Shown piece by piece: positions 1 through 10,688 of a stretch of DNA of 22,866 bases. The DNA lies in contig WOGZ01000442.1 in NCBI GenBank assembly GCA_009733775.1, positions 1 through 22,866 on the forward strand. The letters run 5' to 3'. The translations under genes and the position numbers were made by a program. The first letter of the stretch is position 1, and every line of letters begins with the position of its first letter. This stretch comes from Alectoria sarmentosa. Lineage: Eukaryota; Ascomycota; Lecanoromycetes; Lecanorales; Parmeliaceae. The notes beneath the pieces were generated by a model. It was given only the letters and a program-made list of their open reading frames with translations. It made no database searches and had not been told where the DNA came from.

Positions 1-1250
1 TATTTGTTATATATAACAAACTTCAATTAGATTGATAATTAATTTACAATTTAAATATAATATTCAAACGAAAATTAATTTAAATATATTTTAACATAAA
101 GTTGACAAATCATTTAATCGTATATAAGCGACGATAAGGTAATAAAGATTAAATAATATATCGTTATTTCAAAGAGATTAAAGATATAACGAAAAATATG
201 TCGATCTTTATTAAAAAATATAAAGAATAATATGAAATTAAGATTATAATATATTATATCGATGATTTATAAATTTTCATTATCTCGAAAAGCTTCTTCG
301 AGATCACAAATTATTACGTTTTAATGATATAAATTAAAGACCTGAAGGAGCTTAAAAGAAAAAAAATTTGATTAAAATATAAAAAAAAACTTTATATAAT
401 CGAAATAAGAGCCGTTGTTATCTTTGAAATAAATCTTAATTTAAGAAATTTCGAATTTGAGATTAAAAAGCCCGAGGTCAGGTTTTAACACATTATTTAT
501 AATAAAATTTAAATTAATAAATGTTGACGAGATTTATGAAATTTATCGTAAAATAAATCACGTTATTTACGATTGTGAGATTATAACGAGTCTTAAACTC
601 TTTAAAAAAGTTAAGTTTTTTTTATTAAAAAATAAATTTTTTGTATTATAATTATTATGACGATATATAAAATAGAAATCGTCTAATTAAATATTCGTTC
701 TATTTTGAATTCAATACGATTTAGAAACATATATAATATGATATAAAATTATAATGTAAACGTTTTATTTTTATAAGAAATCAATTTATTCGTTGAATTC
801 GCGAAATATTATAAAGATTTATTATCACAAATATATATTATAATTCATATTACGAATTGTAATAAAATTATTATTATTATTAATGTCAAGATTATAATTT
901 AAACGTTTAATGATAATTTAAATCATATTCTTTATATCAACGGCGATGATCGCATTTTGATATATGAAATTTTATATCGAAATTACTCGCTTAACGTAAC
1001 ATTTGTTTACGATTCGATTTAAAATATTAAATGTTTAATTTAATTTCAAAAAAGAAATGAGATATTTCGATATTATTTGATCTTTATTTTTCTATAACGT
1101 AATGAAAAAAGATTAAAATTTAACATTATTAACGATAAATAAAATTTCACGAATATTCTCGCGAGCTTTTCATTTATGAAATTTTTTAAAATTATTAACA
1201 TAATTTGAAAGAAATGACACACATAAATTAATGAATGATTAAAAAATTAA
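1..1250. other. unassigned AT-rich sequence at left edge
   Basis: No LTR or gene boundary is visible. The base pattern is the same RIP type as elsewhere, so this is probably another decayed repeat. An 18-bp perfect palindrome (TTTGTTATATATAACAAA) lies at 3-20, of unknown meaning. Confidence 0.5.
457..660 (+). pseudogene. possible MULE-like transposase fragment
   Basis: A 64-codon open stretch continuing one or two residues past its stop reads INVDEIYEIYRKINHVIYD then LKLFKKVKFFLLKNKFFVL and YYYYDD. It loosely resembles the segment before the catalytic core of Mutator/FAR1-type transposases. No DDE residues could be found downstream, and the resemblance is by eye only. It may equally be a chance frame in AT-rich DNA. 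Confidence 0.2.
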
Positions 1251-2159
1251 AATATACGTTAAAAAAGATTAATAAAATGAACTTAAAGAATAAAACATCA
1301 CATCGAGCGAACTTTTCATCGATTATAAAACGATCACGATTATTGTGAAAGCAATATGAATATTCATTGATGGTGTGTAAGATGATGATTTTCTTTAGCA
1401 AAATTAGCTATTTATGTAAATATGTTAAGTTATGCGTTTGATAAGGTATTTATTTGATAAATACAATTGATAAGCAAGATAAATACTTTGACAAGATAAG
1501 TGCTCGACATTTTTGACATCGTAATAATATGTCGTAAATGAAAAGAATATATAACGATCTCGTTATGATGCAAATAAAAGTTTATAACAGATAAGATAAA
1601 TAGTAAATAATTCTCATTCGCTCATAATAATTGATTCATTTTTTATCACGAAAAGTTTTGATGACGTCGTCGTTATTATTTCAAATCTAATTTTGAAAAT
1701 TCCCTTTATCAAATCGAAAAGACATCGATTTGACGTGAATTATTATTTGATCGATAAAGTTATTATTATAATAAATAACGTTAATTTCGATAAAGTTTAT
1801 GTGTTAACGTAATGCTTGTTAAGATTAATAAAAATATAATTATTAAAAGTTTCGCGAAAGTCGATAAAGAGATTATTTTTTATAATATTATAATAGCAAT
1901 AATTAATTGCTTTATAAAAAACTTCGAATTTATAAAATTCGATAAAAAAGGAGGTTCGATAATGAAATGATTAATTAATAAAGATTTCAATAAGAGAGAT
2001 AAAGTTGTTATAATAATAAAGTGTTATGCGAAAGTCTTTAACGAAAAAAATGTTTTTATTAACTTTTTGATTGTTATTAAAATGATAAGTTGATCAATTA
2101 AATGATCGTTTAATGAAGGTTTTAATAAAAAAAGTTTAATGATAAGACGATTCGTTGTT
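1251..2159 (-). other. region downstream of gypsy chromodomain
   Basis: Just after the chromodomain the minus-strand frame runs on without a recognisable motif and soon fills with stops. The pol stop and the 3' LTR of gypsy should lie here. Apart from the GATAA island I see no feature. Confidence 0.4.
1438..1600. promoter_or_regulatory. cluster of GATAA motifs, possible gypsy LTR U3
   Basis: About seven GATAA motifs (five of them in 1438-1500) sit in a short island that keeps more CpA/TpG than its surroundings. A hairpin with 8-bp arms (GTATTTAT...ATAAATAC, 1446-1464) lies inside. It lies 3' of gypsy pol, where the 3' LTR should be, so it may be promoter sequence of that LTR. No second LTR copy was found to prove it. 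Confidence 0.3.
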
Positions 2160-2345
2160 TGCATAATTATCTCGTATTCTTATATTAAATTTAAAGCGTT
2201 ATTTAAATGTTTAATATTGTATTATTGATTATATTCAAAATCATAACTTTATCAGCGTAACAAATATTTAATTGAATATCTTTTATCACGTCGCGAAACT
2301 CGCTTATTAAAAAAACGTTTAATAATATAAGATCTATATTCGACG
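2160..2345 (-). pseudogene. gypsy integrase C-terminal chromodomain relic
   Basis: Chromodomains of this element class direct insertion toward histone-marked heterochromatin. In the integrase frame I read VEYRSYIIKRFFNKRVSRRD, then YSIKYLLR, two stops, SYDFEYNQ, a stop, YNIKHLNNALNLI, a stop, and EYE. This follows the pattern Ile-x-x-Leu-Leu-x-Lys-Arg...Tyr-Leu-Val-(Arg/Lys)-Trp-Lys-x-Tyr...Glu-Tyr-x-x-Trp-Tyr...Ala. The stops fall where the conserved Trp codons of the aromatic cage belong, as expected when TGG mutates to TGA or TAA. It marks the element as a chromovirus and lies near the end of pol. Confidence 0.78.
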
Positions 2346-2439
2346 ATATCTTTTTCAACGTAAATTGAATCAAATTTATTTGACAAAGATTTATCGAATA
2401 AGTTTATATTGAATTATGATTTTAATTATATAATCGAAA

Positions 2440-3672
2440 AGATTAAATGAATTCGATAATAATCGAAAATGTTGAGGCGATAGATTTATTTTTTTATTTT
2501 TTCGATGATTTCGAAAAGGTTTACGTATTTTTGATCAAATTTGTCGATTTTGATAACGTTGATAAGTTGAAATATGAAATAATTTTTATATAAACGAAGA
2601 AATATTTCATTTTTCTTTTTGAAATATATAAATTAATGTTTGTGATTATAATGAAATTTTTGATTCATTTAAACGAAGTTGATAATGTCGATTATTTCGA
2701 TTTTAATTTTAATATAATTTTATTATGATAGATTTGATGTAAATAAATTAAAACTTTTGTTGAATACGAAATTATAAATTAATTCATTTAACGATTTTAT
2801 GATAATTGTTGATCGTATATTGTTGAGTTGTGTTTATATATGCGATAAAATAATAAATTATGTAAAAGGTTTTTATAACGTATACATATAAAAACGTAAA
2901 ACGATTTTAATAATTTGATTGATACGTTTATTATTATTATTTGTTTATAAATAATAAATAATGAAATAAAGCAACTTAATTTCAAACTTATCAAATATAA
3001 TTTTTTATAAATCGAATAAGAATTTCGAATTTTTATTCGAAAGTAAGATTTTAAATGTGTTTTAATCGTCGACGTTGAAATGATTAATTAAAACGATAAT
3101 TTATTCTTTAACATTTCAAATAAACTTGTCAAAAATGTGAATAATACGCTTATTAAATTTGTTTATAATTATTATAATATAATCGAAAACTTTTTCAAAT
3201 AATAATATGTTGAGAATAAAATCAAGCGTCAAAATGTGAAAAAATATATTTGAATTTTTTATAAATTGTAAATAATTATAAGGTTTATAACGGCGAATTT
3301 ATAATGTTAAATAATCAAACTAATACTTAATAAAGTTATATAAATGTTTTAATAAGTTTTATATATATTATAATTTAAAAACGATGTCGAAGATTCTTTT
3401 AAAATCTTAATAATCGTTATCATATATTATTTTTAAAACATCGTTAATTAATTATTAAGATATGTATAATCGTTTAAGATTTATAAATTTATTTTTATAA
3501 AAAATAAAGTTTGAGTTTATGATGATATCATAAATAAAAAAAAGTTCGACATTTTCATCGTTAATTATAAACTTAACATTAATATCAATGATTTCAATAA
3601 TTTTTATTTAATAACGATTCGTGTTATAATCAAATATAAGTTTTTTACGAAAAGCTTCGTTTATTTATATTA
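2440..3672 (-). pseudogene. gypsy integrase relic
   Basis: Integrase would insert the element cDNA. Its N-terminal linker (AFRKKLIFDYN, about 3600-3660) joins the RNase H tail across copia L. The core shows the first catalytic Asp kept in TLDFIL (codon complementary to 3221-3223), then DKFNKRI. The Ser-Asp-Arg-Asp box is changed to SNKN at the complement of 3029-3040. After it comes KFLFDL-KIIFDKFEIKLLY (family: FLS-LW...LGVKLLYSTAYHPQTDGQSE), with the His-Pro-Gln-Thr-Asp-Gly box ruined. These are in one frame; RINQIIKIVLRF and QLNNIRSTIIIKSLNELIY follow. The C-terminal RIHLIF near 2450 matches the Ile-His-Pro-Val-Phe motif before the chromodomain. The HHCC zinc site is not legible. Confidence 0.82.
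3668..3672. other. target-site duplication of copia L (left copy)
   Basis: TATTA, repeated exactly at 10814-10818 on the other side of copia copy L. A 5-bp duplication is the normal product of Ty1/copia integrase. Confidence 0.9.
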
Positions 3673-3796
3673 TGTGGAAATATGATATAAAACACTTAAT
3701 TGTATTGCTTTAAGAGTGTTACGAAGGAAAATGCGATTAAACTACGAGCGCATACGCCCGTATCACGTAACCTATCACATAACTTAAATTTCGACA
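3673..3796 (-). repeat. copia copy L 3' LTR
   Basis: A 124-bp LTR, in the same orientation as 10689-10813. On the plus strand it starts TGTGGAAATATG and ends TTTCGACA, giving canonical TG...CA termini. It is preceded in element sense by a purine tract and followed by target duplication TATTA at 3668-3672. It is one base shorter than the other LTRs. Confidence 0.92.
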
Positions 3797-3810
3797 TTCC
3801 CCTTCACACG
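3797..3810 (-). other. copia L polypurine tract
   Basis: In element sense this reads GTGTGAAGGGGAA directly upstream of the 3' LTR start TGTCG, a typical plus-strand priming tract. Its GGGG run is one of the few G runs left in the window. Confidence 0.75.
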
Positions 3811-3828
3811 TATACTCTTAAAAAAATT

Positions 3829-3905
3829 GAACGTCGAATAAATAAGATGAATCGAACGTCGAATAATTATAATGAATTTAACGTCGAATAATTAATGTGA
3901 AATCA
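3829..3905. repeat. three 25-bp tandem repeats, copia L
   Basis: ACGTCGAATA recurs at 3831, 3856 and 3881, an exact 25-bp period, followed each time by a variable ATAA/ATTA and GATGAATC-like tail. The block lies just inside the polypurine tract. Confidence 0.8.
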
Positions 3906-4190
3906 TCTTTATACATCTCCTTTATCCTTTATACGTTTCATAAAAATTCGAATTTCAAATATAAAATTCGAAATTCGCGATGTTCAAAATCGGATAAAAA
4001 CAATGAAAATCCGAAAAAAGAATATAACCTTTTTTTTATAAATCATCTTTATTTCATGAATCATTTTTTATTTTTTATACATTATTCTTATCTTTTATAA
4101 ACATTCGAATTTCAAAAACGAGATTCAAAATTCGCGATGTTCAAAGCCGAATAAAAAGAATGAAAATCGAAAATTTGAAACGATTATATT
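3901..4190. repeat. two-unit tandem repeat in copia L 3' region
   Basis: Two imperfect units, about 3901-4030 and 4038-4190. The best anchored block (ATTCGAATTTCAAA start) recurs at 3946 and 4103, a period of 157 bp. The units also share CGCGATGTTCAAA and AATGAAAATC segments. The beginning of the second unit carries about 20 extra bases. Confidence 0.8.
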
Positions 4191-4363
4191 CTTTTGAACA
4201 TATTCGTCACGATGTTATATAAAAAAAATTCCACTTTTTGACGAAAAACCGTTTTTTAACAAATTTATTTTCAGTTCATTAAATGCACATCAAAAATCGA
4301 TCGACATATGATCGATGAATATATGTGAGAATTTATTTTTCGATTGAACGAAATATTTCGAAT

Positions 4364-4390
4364 TGCATATATATATATATATATATATGT
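4364..4390. repeat. AT dinucleotide microsatellite in copia L
   Basis: A run of about ten AT units next to GTATGCGATCGACTGCAAGG. Copy R has TATGCATATGCATATGCA in this position (about 20122-20142), so the tract has changed in length or composition since the copies diverged. Confidence 0.7.
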
Positions 4391-4479
4391 ATGCGATCGA
4401 CTGCAAGGCTCATAAAGATCGTTTCAAGATATTGATATTTGATAATAATGATTAATAACGTATATGCGAACGGTGTATA

Positions 4480-4504
4480 ACGATGATGATGATGATGATG
4501 ATAA
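4480..4504. repeat. GAT trinucleotide microsatellite in copia L
   Basis: Seven or so GAT units. In copy R the matching site (about 20010-20040) is interrupted and shorter. Confidence 0.7.
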
Positions 4505-4909
4505 TGACGGCAATAACGTTTGAGGACATGAATATAATAATTTTAAAAGCATAAGCATAATAATTTCAAAAGACTTATACAATAATTTTAATGAAAATAT
4601 TCAAGATATTTAATGAAAAAATGGCGATAGCGACCTTTTAAATAACGGCGTTGATTTCAAATTTGAATCGAATATAAAAATAAATCTTTCGAAAAGAGGC
4701 TCGTAAAGATTATAAATATAATTATAATAACGATAAATTAATTTCTGATATAATAATGATATAACGAAGTTTTGACACGTCAAAATTAATATTAAGATTC
4801 TGCGAATAATTTCGATTTCGATCGATTATTCGAAATGTGAAAATTAATGAAATCGTTTTTTTGAAATTCAGGGCGTTGAATAATGATAGCGAGACGGTTT
4901 AAATAACTT

Positions 4910-6275
4910 TGAATAAATGATATGAGATTGTTTTCATTTCAAGGGCATCGCGAAAGATAACAAATTTGTCGAAACATAAAGTTTTGATAAAATTATCAAT
5001 CATTTATTTGTTATTAAAAATATATTGAACATTTATAATATTATTATTGACTTTTTCGCGCATAAAATGATGAACGATATTAATGTGTTTAATGCGAGCA
5101 TAAAATTAAACGTTTTTTGCGAAAACGATTACGTTTTAATTATTTTTAAAGATCACGATGACTTTAAGATTCGAATTATTAAATTATAAAAATTAATTAA
5201 AAAGGTTTTTCAATTAAATAACTTTTTTAATAATTTACGTTTAATCGATATATTTTATTTTATAAATGAATAATATTATAATAATTTAACGTTTATTTAA
5301 TTAATTAATAACGTTATTATTCAAATTAAATAAATAATCGAAAATGAATTTTCGAATTGAATTTTCAATTCAATCAAAATTAATATAATCGAATAAATTT
5401 TTCAAAGAGCCTTTATATATGAATTCGTAATGTATTATATTTTTAAAATATCGAAAAATTCGAATGATCGCATTTTAATGCGTTGAAATAAAATTAATTG
5501 AATATCGATTAATTAAAAAGATAACATAAATGATATCGAGATGAATTTTTAATATAATATATATAAAAAAACTCATAACGAATTAATACTTCTCACGAAA
5601 CTTTTTAAAAATCATATAATCTTTTTTAATAAACGTTAATTTACGATTAATTTCGAATAATATATTAACAAAAATGAGATTTTAACATTTGAAATGATTA
5701 AAAAAACGTATAATATACGTTTTTTATTTCAAACGAATAATATTATTACGACGATCTCTTTTAACGATCATATTCAAATAAAAAACGCATAATCTCAAAT
5801 TTAACATATAAAATTTGACGTTTAAAACATCTTCAATTCGTTTGATAACGACTTTATTACGATTTATAATCAAAACATTATCGATATAAAACGTCATAAT
5901 GATTTTTTTTTAAGATTCATAAACACATTATTATTCGATTCGATGAAATTAAAATCGAATTTTTTTATATAAATCGAAAAATGTTGATATCAAACTTTAA
6001 AAAATTGCTTTAAATTATAAAAAAACTTATTTAATTTATAAACCTTAATATTATCTTTATTAAAGTCGTCAAATTATTATATATAAATGTTTTTTTAAAT
6101 ATCATTATAAAAAAAGGCGGTTTTAACATTTATTTATTTTACGTTTTAATTCATAATCGTCATAAACGCAAAAATCGCTTTATAATTTATAAACTTTATT
6201 ATTAACGCGAAAATATCATAATAATTACGATTTTTTTATTGTTCGAATTTTTAAATAATTCAACGTGTTTTATAA
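4910..6275 (-). pseudogene. copia L reverse transcriptase and RNase H relic
   Basis: Minus-strand counterpart of 18225-19595. The first RT motif is QINVKTAF (Asp to Asn at the complement of 6128-6130, but Lys-Thr-Ala-Phe intact, less mutated than in copy R). The second is YIDN at the complement of 5877-5888. In RNase H, ARIKHINIVHHFMREK (HIN codons complementary to 5079-5087), INVQYIF and FDKFVIFRDALEMK near 4935-4970 match the C-terminal end of copia RNase H. The sequence is closer to the family pattern here than in copy R. It is broken by stops, for example in place of the Glu/Gln before FYARIKH. Confidence 0.85.
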
Positions 6276-6899
6276 TAAATGATTTTCTTTTCAAAATCTC
6301 GTTTCATAATATAAATTCAACAATTTCGAAAAATATAAATCCTTGAAAACGTTTGAATAAGACATTAAATGTTATTATTTATAAAAAACTTATATTTATC
6401 TCGCATATCAATCTTTTAATTTATACGAAATAAATTATTAAAAATCGTTTATTCATAAATTATAAATTCGAAAATATTAAATTTATTAACATAATTCGCA
6501 AAAAGAATAAAAATAACGAAAATTTCCGTCAAAAAATCAAACGATAAATTACGAAAATCCGAAATAATGAGATTTTTATAATTATCAAATATCTTTTAAA
6601 TAATCTCATATTCGAGATGTTTCCGCACAATTCTCATTTTAATAAATTTCGAAAACATTAATAAAAAAAACAATAATAAATCTGACGATTAATATAATAA
6701 ATTTGATAAATGTTATAAATATACGCATTATAATAACGACAAAATGAAATCCTTAAAAGCGATTAATGATTAACGATAAAATATTCGTTGATGATAATCA
6801 ATTTAACGATTTAATCGAAATCATAAATTTAATCTTTAATAATATAATAATACGTTATTCATTTAATATCTTTTTTATAATAAATATTCATATAAAAAA
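6276..6899 (-). other. copia L integrase-RT linker
   Basis: Inverted counterpart of 17601-18224, with stops in all frames. Nothing beyond its position in the polyprotein supports a role. Confidence 0.45.
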
Positions 6900-7890
6900 A
6901 CGTTAACGTTTATTTAAAAACTCGTGAATCTCAATTTTCTTTTCGAAATTCATAAAATATAAACGTTTTTCGATAAAATGTATATCGTTAATGCGAATAA
7001 TCTTCTTTTTAATTAAATTATAAAAATGAAAAATGAATTCGTTTTCATAATTTAAAAGAATACATTTTTTATTTTTATTTATAAACTTTTTTTAAATACG
7101 TCTTAAAGCGTAAACGATAAAATCAATAATACGTAAATAAAAAAAAAAAAATTTGCGATGATAAAAGGTTTCGAAAAATATAACGATGATTTTAATGTTA
7201 AAAAAACGTATCGTCAAATAATTAATTATAATCATTATTTTAAATCAAAAAGATTTATTAAAATTGAAATTTAATAAAATTGAATAAATCTTATTCATTA
7301 AAATTTAATTAAATCGCTCGACGATTTTATTCATTTCGAAATTATTTATAATAATAAATTTTTATTTGATATTCGTTTAAATGAAACATTTCAAAAAGAT
7401 TTTATTAATATATTCGCTTTTATTATCGAAACGAATACGATAAATTCGATAATCGCGAAATTTTAAATAAATTTTAAAACGTAAAAACATAATAAATGTT
7501 TCATTTTTATAATGAATATAATAAATTTCAAAATAATAAATGAAATCGTCTTTAAAAATCATAAAGTATTTATAATCGTTGAAATTAATGAAAATCAAAA
7601 ACTTAATAAAATCGTTATAAATAAATTCGTTTAATAAAATATCGAGCGTTATAATCGAATTATGAAAAATAATCTTTTAACGATTTATCACATAACATTC
7701 ATAAATGTATTTCTCAATAATGTTTTTAAAAAAATTCACATTTATAACGATATTAAAAAGTTTATTGAAATTTTATTAATTCAAATGATTCGTGCGAATA
7801 TATTATAATTAATAAATTAAATTCAAAAAAACATTATAAACGATTAAAGTATTATTATCTTTTTAAAGATTTAAAAAAAAAATCGCGATT
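6900..7890 (-). pseudogene. copia L integrase relic
   Basis: The core is open at 7377-7598: NDYKYFMIFKDDFIYYFEIY, then FLRFKIYLKFRDYRIYRIRF and DNKSEYINKIF. This matches the copia integrase pattern (KYFltFtDDfsRY...FK..vE...g..IkrirsDNGgEyts). Both first and second catalytic Asp are present here, unlike in copy R, but Gly-Gly of DNGGEY is changed to Lys-Ser. The frame is lost on either side. The zinc site and C-terminal GKxxYEaW-type block are visible only by comparison with copy R. Confidence 0.82.
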
Positions 7891-7917
7891 TCGAATATCG
7901 ATTAACGTGATATTATT

Positions 7918-8274
7918 TTAAATTAAAATATAATCTTTTTTATAAAAAATGATTTCAATATTAACATTTAAAATCTTTTTAATTAATAAAAAATTAACGT
8001 TTATATCGAGCATATGTAAAACATTAAAAATCATTAAAATAACGCGTTTATTATTAACATTATAATCAAGATTAATAATATCGCAAATAAAAAATTGAAT
8101 TTTGACGCTTTTAATGTTTTTAATAAATCGAAATCGAATTTTGATATAAATAATGAATATTGAATAATCGATAAAAAAATGATGAATATAATTAAAATTT
8201 ATCATAATTCGAATATCGAGATTCATAAATTTGATAAATAACAACTTTTTATTCAAATTAAAATCCGTTATCAA
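7918..8274 (-). pseudogene. copia L protease relic
   Basis: The best preserved protease stretch, open for 118 codons. The catalytic triad is NFN at the complement of 8191-8199, then YIHHFFIDYSIF, matching the Asp-Ser-Gly-(Ala/Cys)-(Thr)-x-His...Ser-Leu-Phe pattern. FNVLHMLDINVNFLLIKKIL near the end matches the conserved Val-Leu-Tyr-Val-Pro-Asp-Leu...Asn-Leu-Leu-Ser-(Ile/Val) block of copia proteases, followed by IEIIFYKKDYIL. The first ATG is not a real start; the frame is only a segment of the polyprotein. Confidence 0.78.
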
Positions 8275-8604
8275 ATTAATAAAATCTTTATTCTCGTTTT
8301 AATCCGCTTGATTAATTATATTCAAAATATTAAAATCATTTAAAATGAAATCTAAATGATTTTGATCGTTCAATTCGTTTAAAAATGTTATATAAATATG
8401 AAGATAATCGTTTTTTTTAAAATATACGTTATATTAACGTTGAAATAATCATTCTCCCCTGAAGCGAAGGCGTTAAATAACGTTTTTTCGATGCGTTTGC
8501 GCTTGACATTTAAGACATTAATGTTTATATAAATAATATCGATTTGCGTCTTTTTTTTCTTTTTTTATTTATTTATAAACTTTTTAAATTTCAAATTTTT
8601 TTTT

Positions 8605-9365
8605 TTTTTTTAACATTTAATAAAGAAATATTTGAATTTACGATCAACGATTTTATAAAAAGCATAAATTTCGCGATTAATGAAATCAAAGTCGTCGAAA
8701 TCGCTTTTAATAAATTGTTTATTTTTGTTATTGCGATAAATAAATATAATAACATCATTTTTTTTAATTGCGAATATATAACGTTTTTTATTTATTATAT
8801 CGTGAACAATCAAATCGAATTTGATTATTTTCGAATCATAAAGCATATAAATTTAAATGTAAATTATTATAAAAATATCGTAAATTTCGTCGAATTTCAT
8901 AAAAAAAAATTAAATGAAATAAAGTTTCGACAATGATAATGAATCGTTTAAATCAACAATTTCGACGTTAATTTTATGAAAATCCTTTTCATATTAACGA
9001 ACGTTTTTTTTAAAATTAATATTAATATTATGCAATTGACGCACAAACTCGATATAAAATTCAAAATTTATAAATTTATAATAAACATCGATAATGTTTA
9101 ATATAATTTAAAAATTTTCATTATATTTTTTAATGAATTGATGATTAACGTAATTTAAACGTTGACGAATAATCACATAAGTTTTAAATTTAATGATGTT
9201 AATAAAAAATTAAAGATTATTCAACATTAATCAATCGTTAATATCTTCGTTTTATTTGATATATTCAATAATAAATTTTAAAATGATAATGAAATTCAAA
9301 AGGAAATTATTTTTATTATTTATAAAAACATTTTCAATAACATTTTAAACGTTAAATTCAATTAT
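8605..9365 (-). pseudogene. gag: copia L gag relic with zinc knuckle
   Basis: Inverted counterpart of 15128-15885. An open stretch at 8610-8846 contains VIIFIYRNNKNKQFIKSDFD followed by the degraded zinc knuckle YAFYKIVDRKFKYF (complement of 8625-8666). The CX2CX4HX4C spacing is exact, but every ligand is changed: Tyr, Tyr, Arg, Phe. The His-to-Arg change is not the usual RIP direction, since copy R keeps CAT here. A plus-strand open frame over the same bases (8544-8936) is an antisense shadow. Confidence 0.65.
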
Positions 9366-10675
9366 CGATATCAAAAGAAATCAATAAAAAAATATAAAAG
9401 ATTAATAATAATAACGAGAATAATGAAAATGAGATTTTTATCACGATTAAAGATGAATCGAAAATAACGTTTTAAAAAATGTCGCTTTAAAAAGATGTCG
9501 AAACGAACGAATTTAATGATGATTCAAAAGACGATTTGAACGTCGTTTTCAAAAGAGTTAATAAATAAAATCGTTTATCTTTAACGCGTAAATCAAAGAT
9601 TTCGATATCATTTGAGACGTTAAATGACTTTTTATTGATTTCAAAATCGTTATCATATGACGATAATGTGAAAAAAATGAAATAAATGCTTTATTAATCT
9701 TTATTAAAATCGTTTAAATCTTTTTCGATATCAATTAATTGTTATCGTTATGTTTTAAGATTTTATAATAATAATGAGAAATGTTTATATGAAAATTAAT
9801 AATAAATTTAAATAATAATATTATAATGAAATAATATTAATAATATAAAAGATTTAATTTTGAATTTAATGATAAAGATTGAATTCGATTGAAATTATAT
9901 TAAGTGCAATTATAAACGTGCAAATCTTTTCAAAAAATTCGCATCCTTTTTATATTATTTAATCAAAAATTCGAATTTAAAATATTCGCTTCGATGATTA
10001 TTATCGTGAAATTAAAATTAATTAAATTTCATAATTACGATAATAAAATGTTATTAATAATAAATAAAAAATTCGATAATAAAATCTTAATCTTTTTTTT
10101 CAAAAAGTTTTTGAAATTAAAACATTAATTTTAACACACAAAGTTTGTTATTTTTGATTTCAAATAAACTTTTAAACGTTTAAATAATAATAAAATCAAT
10201 TTTGAATTGTTTTAAACGATAATCAAATTGATAATAATGTTAATATTCAATTATTCAATTTGTGTTGTTAACTCGATACATTATTGAAAATATAAATTAT
10301 TAATTTAATGAAATATTATAAAAACAAAAACGTATTTTTTATTTATTTAATGTGTCTCACGCAAAAAAATTAATAATGTTATAAAAATCTTATCATAATT
10401 CGATTATATAATCGTAAATTATATGCGATTTCGATTAAAAGCGAATAATTTCGATTCGTCGAAAATTAAAAAACTTTTAATTCTCGAATTTTAAATTATG
10501 ATCATTTAAATTAAAAATTATTTTATAAATGAAAATTGCTCATCTCAAAAAAATTAATTAAATAAATTTTTTTATAATTAATTATTTTATTGCGATAAAC
10601 ATGATTTATTTAAAAACAATTATAATCATAATAATGAATAAATAAATTATGTTTATAATGATCGTCGAGCAAGTT
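9366..10675 (-). other. copia L leader and gag N-terminal region
   Basis: A stretch of 1.3 kb between the primer-binding site and the legible part of gag. It matches copy R 13820-15127 in inverted orientation along its length. It should hold the untranslated leader and the start of gag, but the start codon cannot be chosen because frames are broken in both copies. No other feature is visible. Confidence 0.55.
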
Positions 10676-10688
10676 TGAATTTATAACC
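10676..10688 (-). other. copia L primer-binding site (half tRNA-iMet type)
   Basis: In element orientation this reads GGTTATAAATTCA directly after the 5' LTR, identical to the site in copy R. The same interpretation applies: a RIP-decayed complement of the initiator tRNA-Met anticodon arm. Confidence 0.65.

Larger units (their letters stand above)
3810..4909 (-). other. copia L 3' non-coding region
   Basis: Inverted counterpart of 19596-20698. Two short open frames on the plus strand (3700-3891 and 3897-4100) fall in its LTR and repeats, antisense to the element, and match nothing. The microsatellites are longer and cleaner here than in copy R. Confidence 0.7.

Noticed and set aside
3..20. 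18-bp perfect palindrome as a terminator or origin
   Set aside because: Short A/T palindromes are expected by chance in such AT-rich sequence, and no neighbouring feature supports a function.
2797..2994. Minus-strand open frame of 65 codons
   Set aside because: It overlaps the gypsy integrase in another frame; the real integrase motifs lie in the adjacent minus-strand frame.
3831..3905. 25-bp repeats as a CRISPR array
   Set aside because: Only three units in direct tandem without spacers, inside a retrotransposon.
3700..4100. Two short plus-strand open frames (3700-3891, 3897-4100)
   Set aside because: They lie in the copia L 3' LTR and its tandem repeats, opposite to the element's coding sense, with no recognisable motif.
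8544..8936. Plus-strand open frame of 130 codons, the longest in the window
   Set aside because: It is antisense to the copia L gag, including the zinc knuckle, and has only Ile/Phe/Asn-rich low-complexity content.
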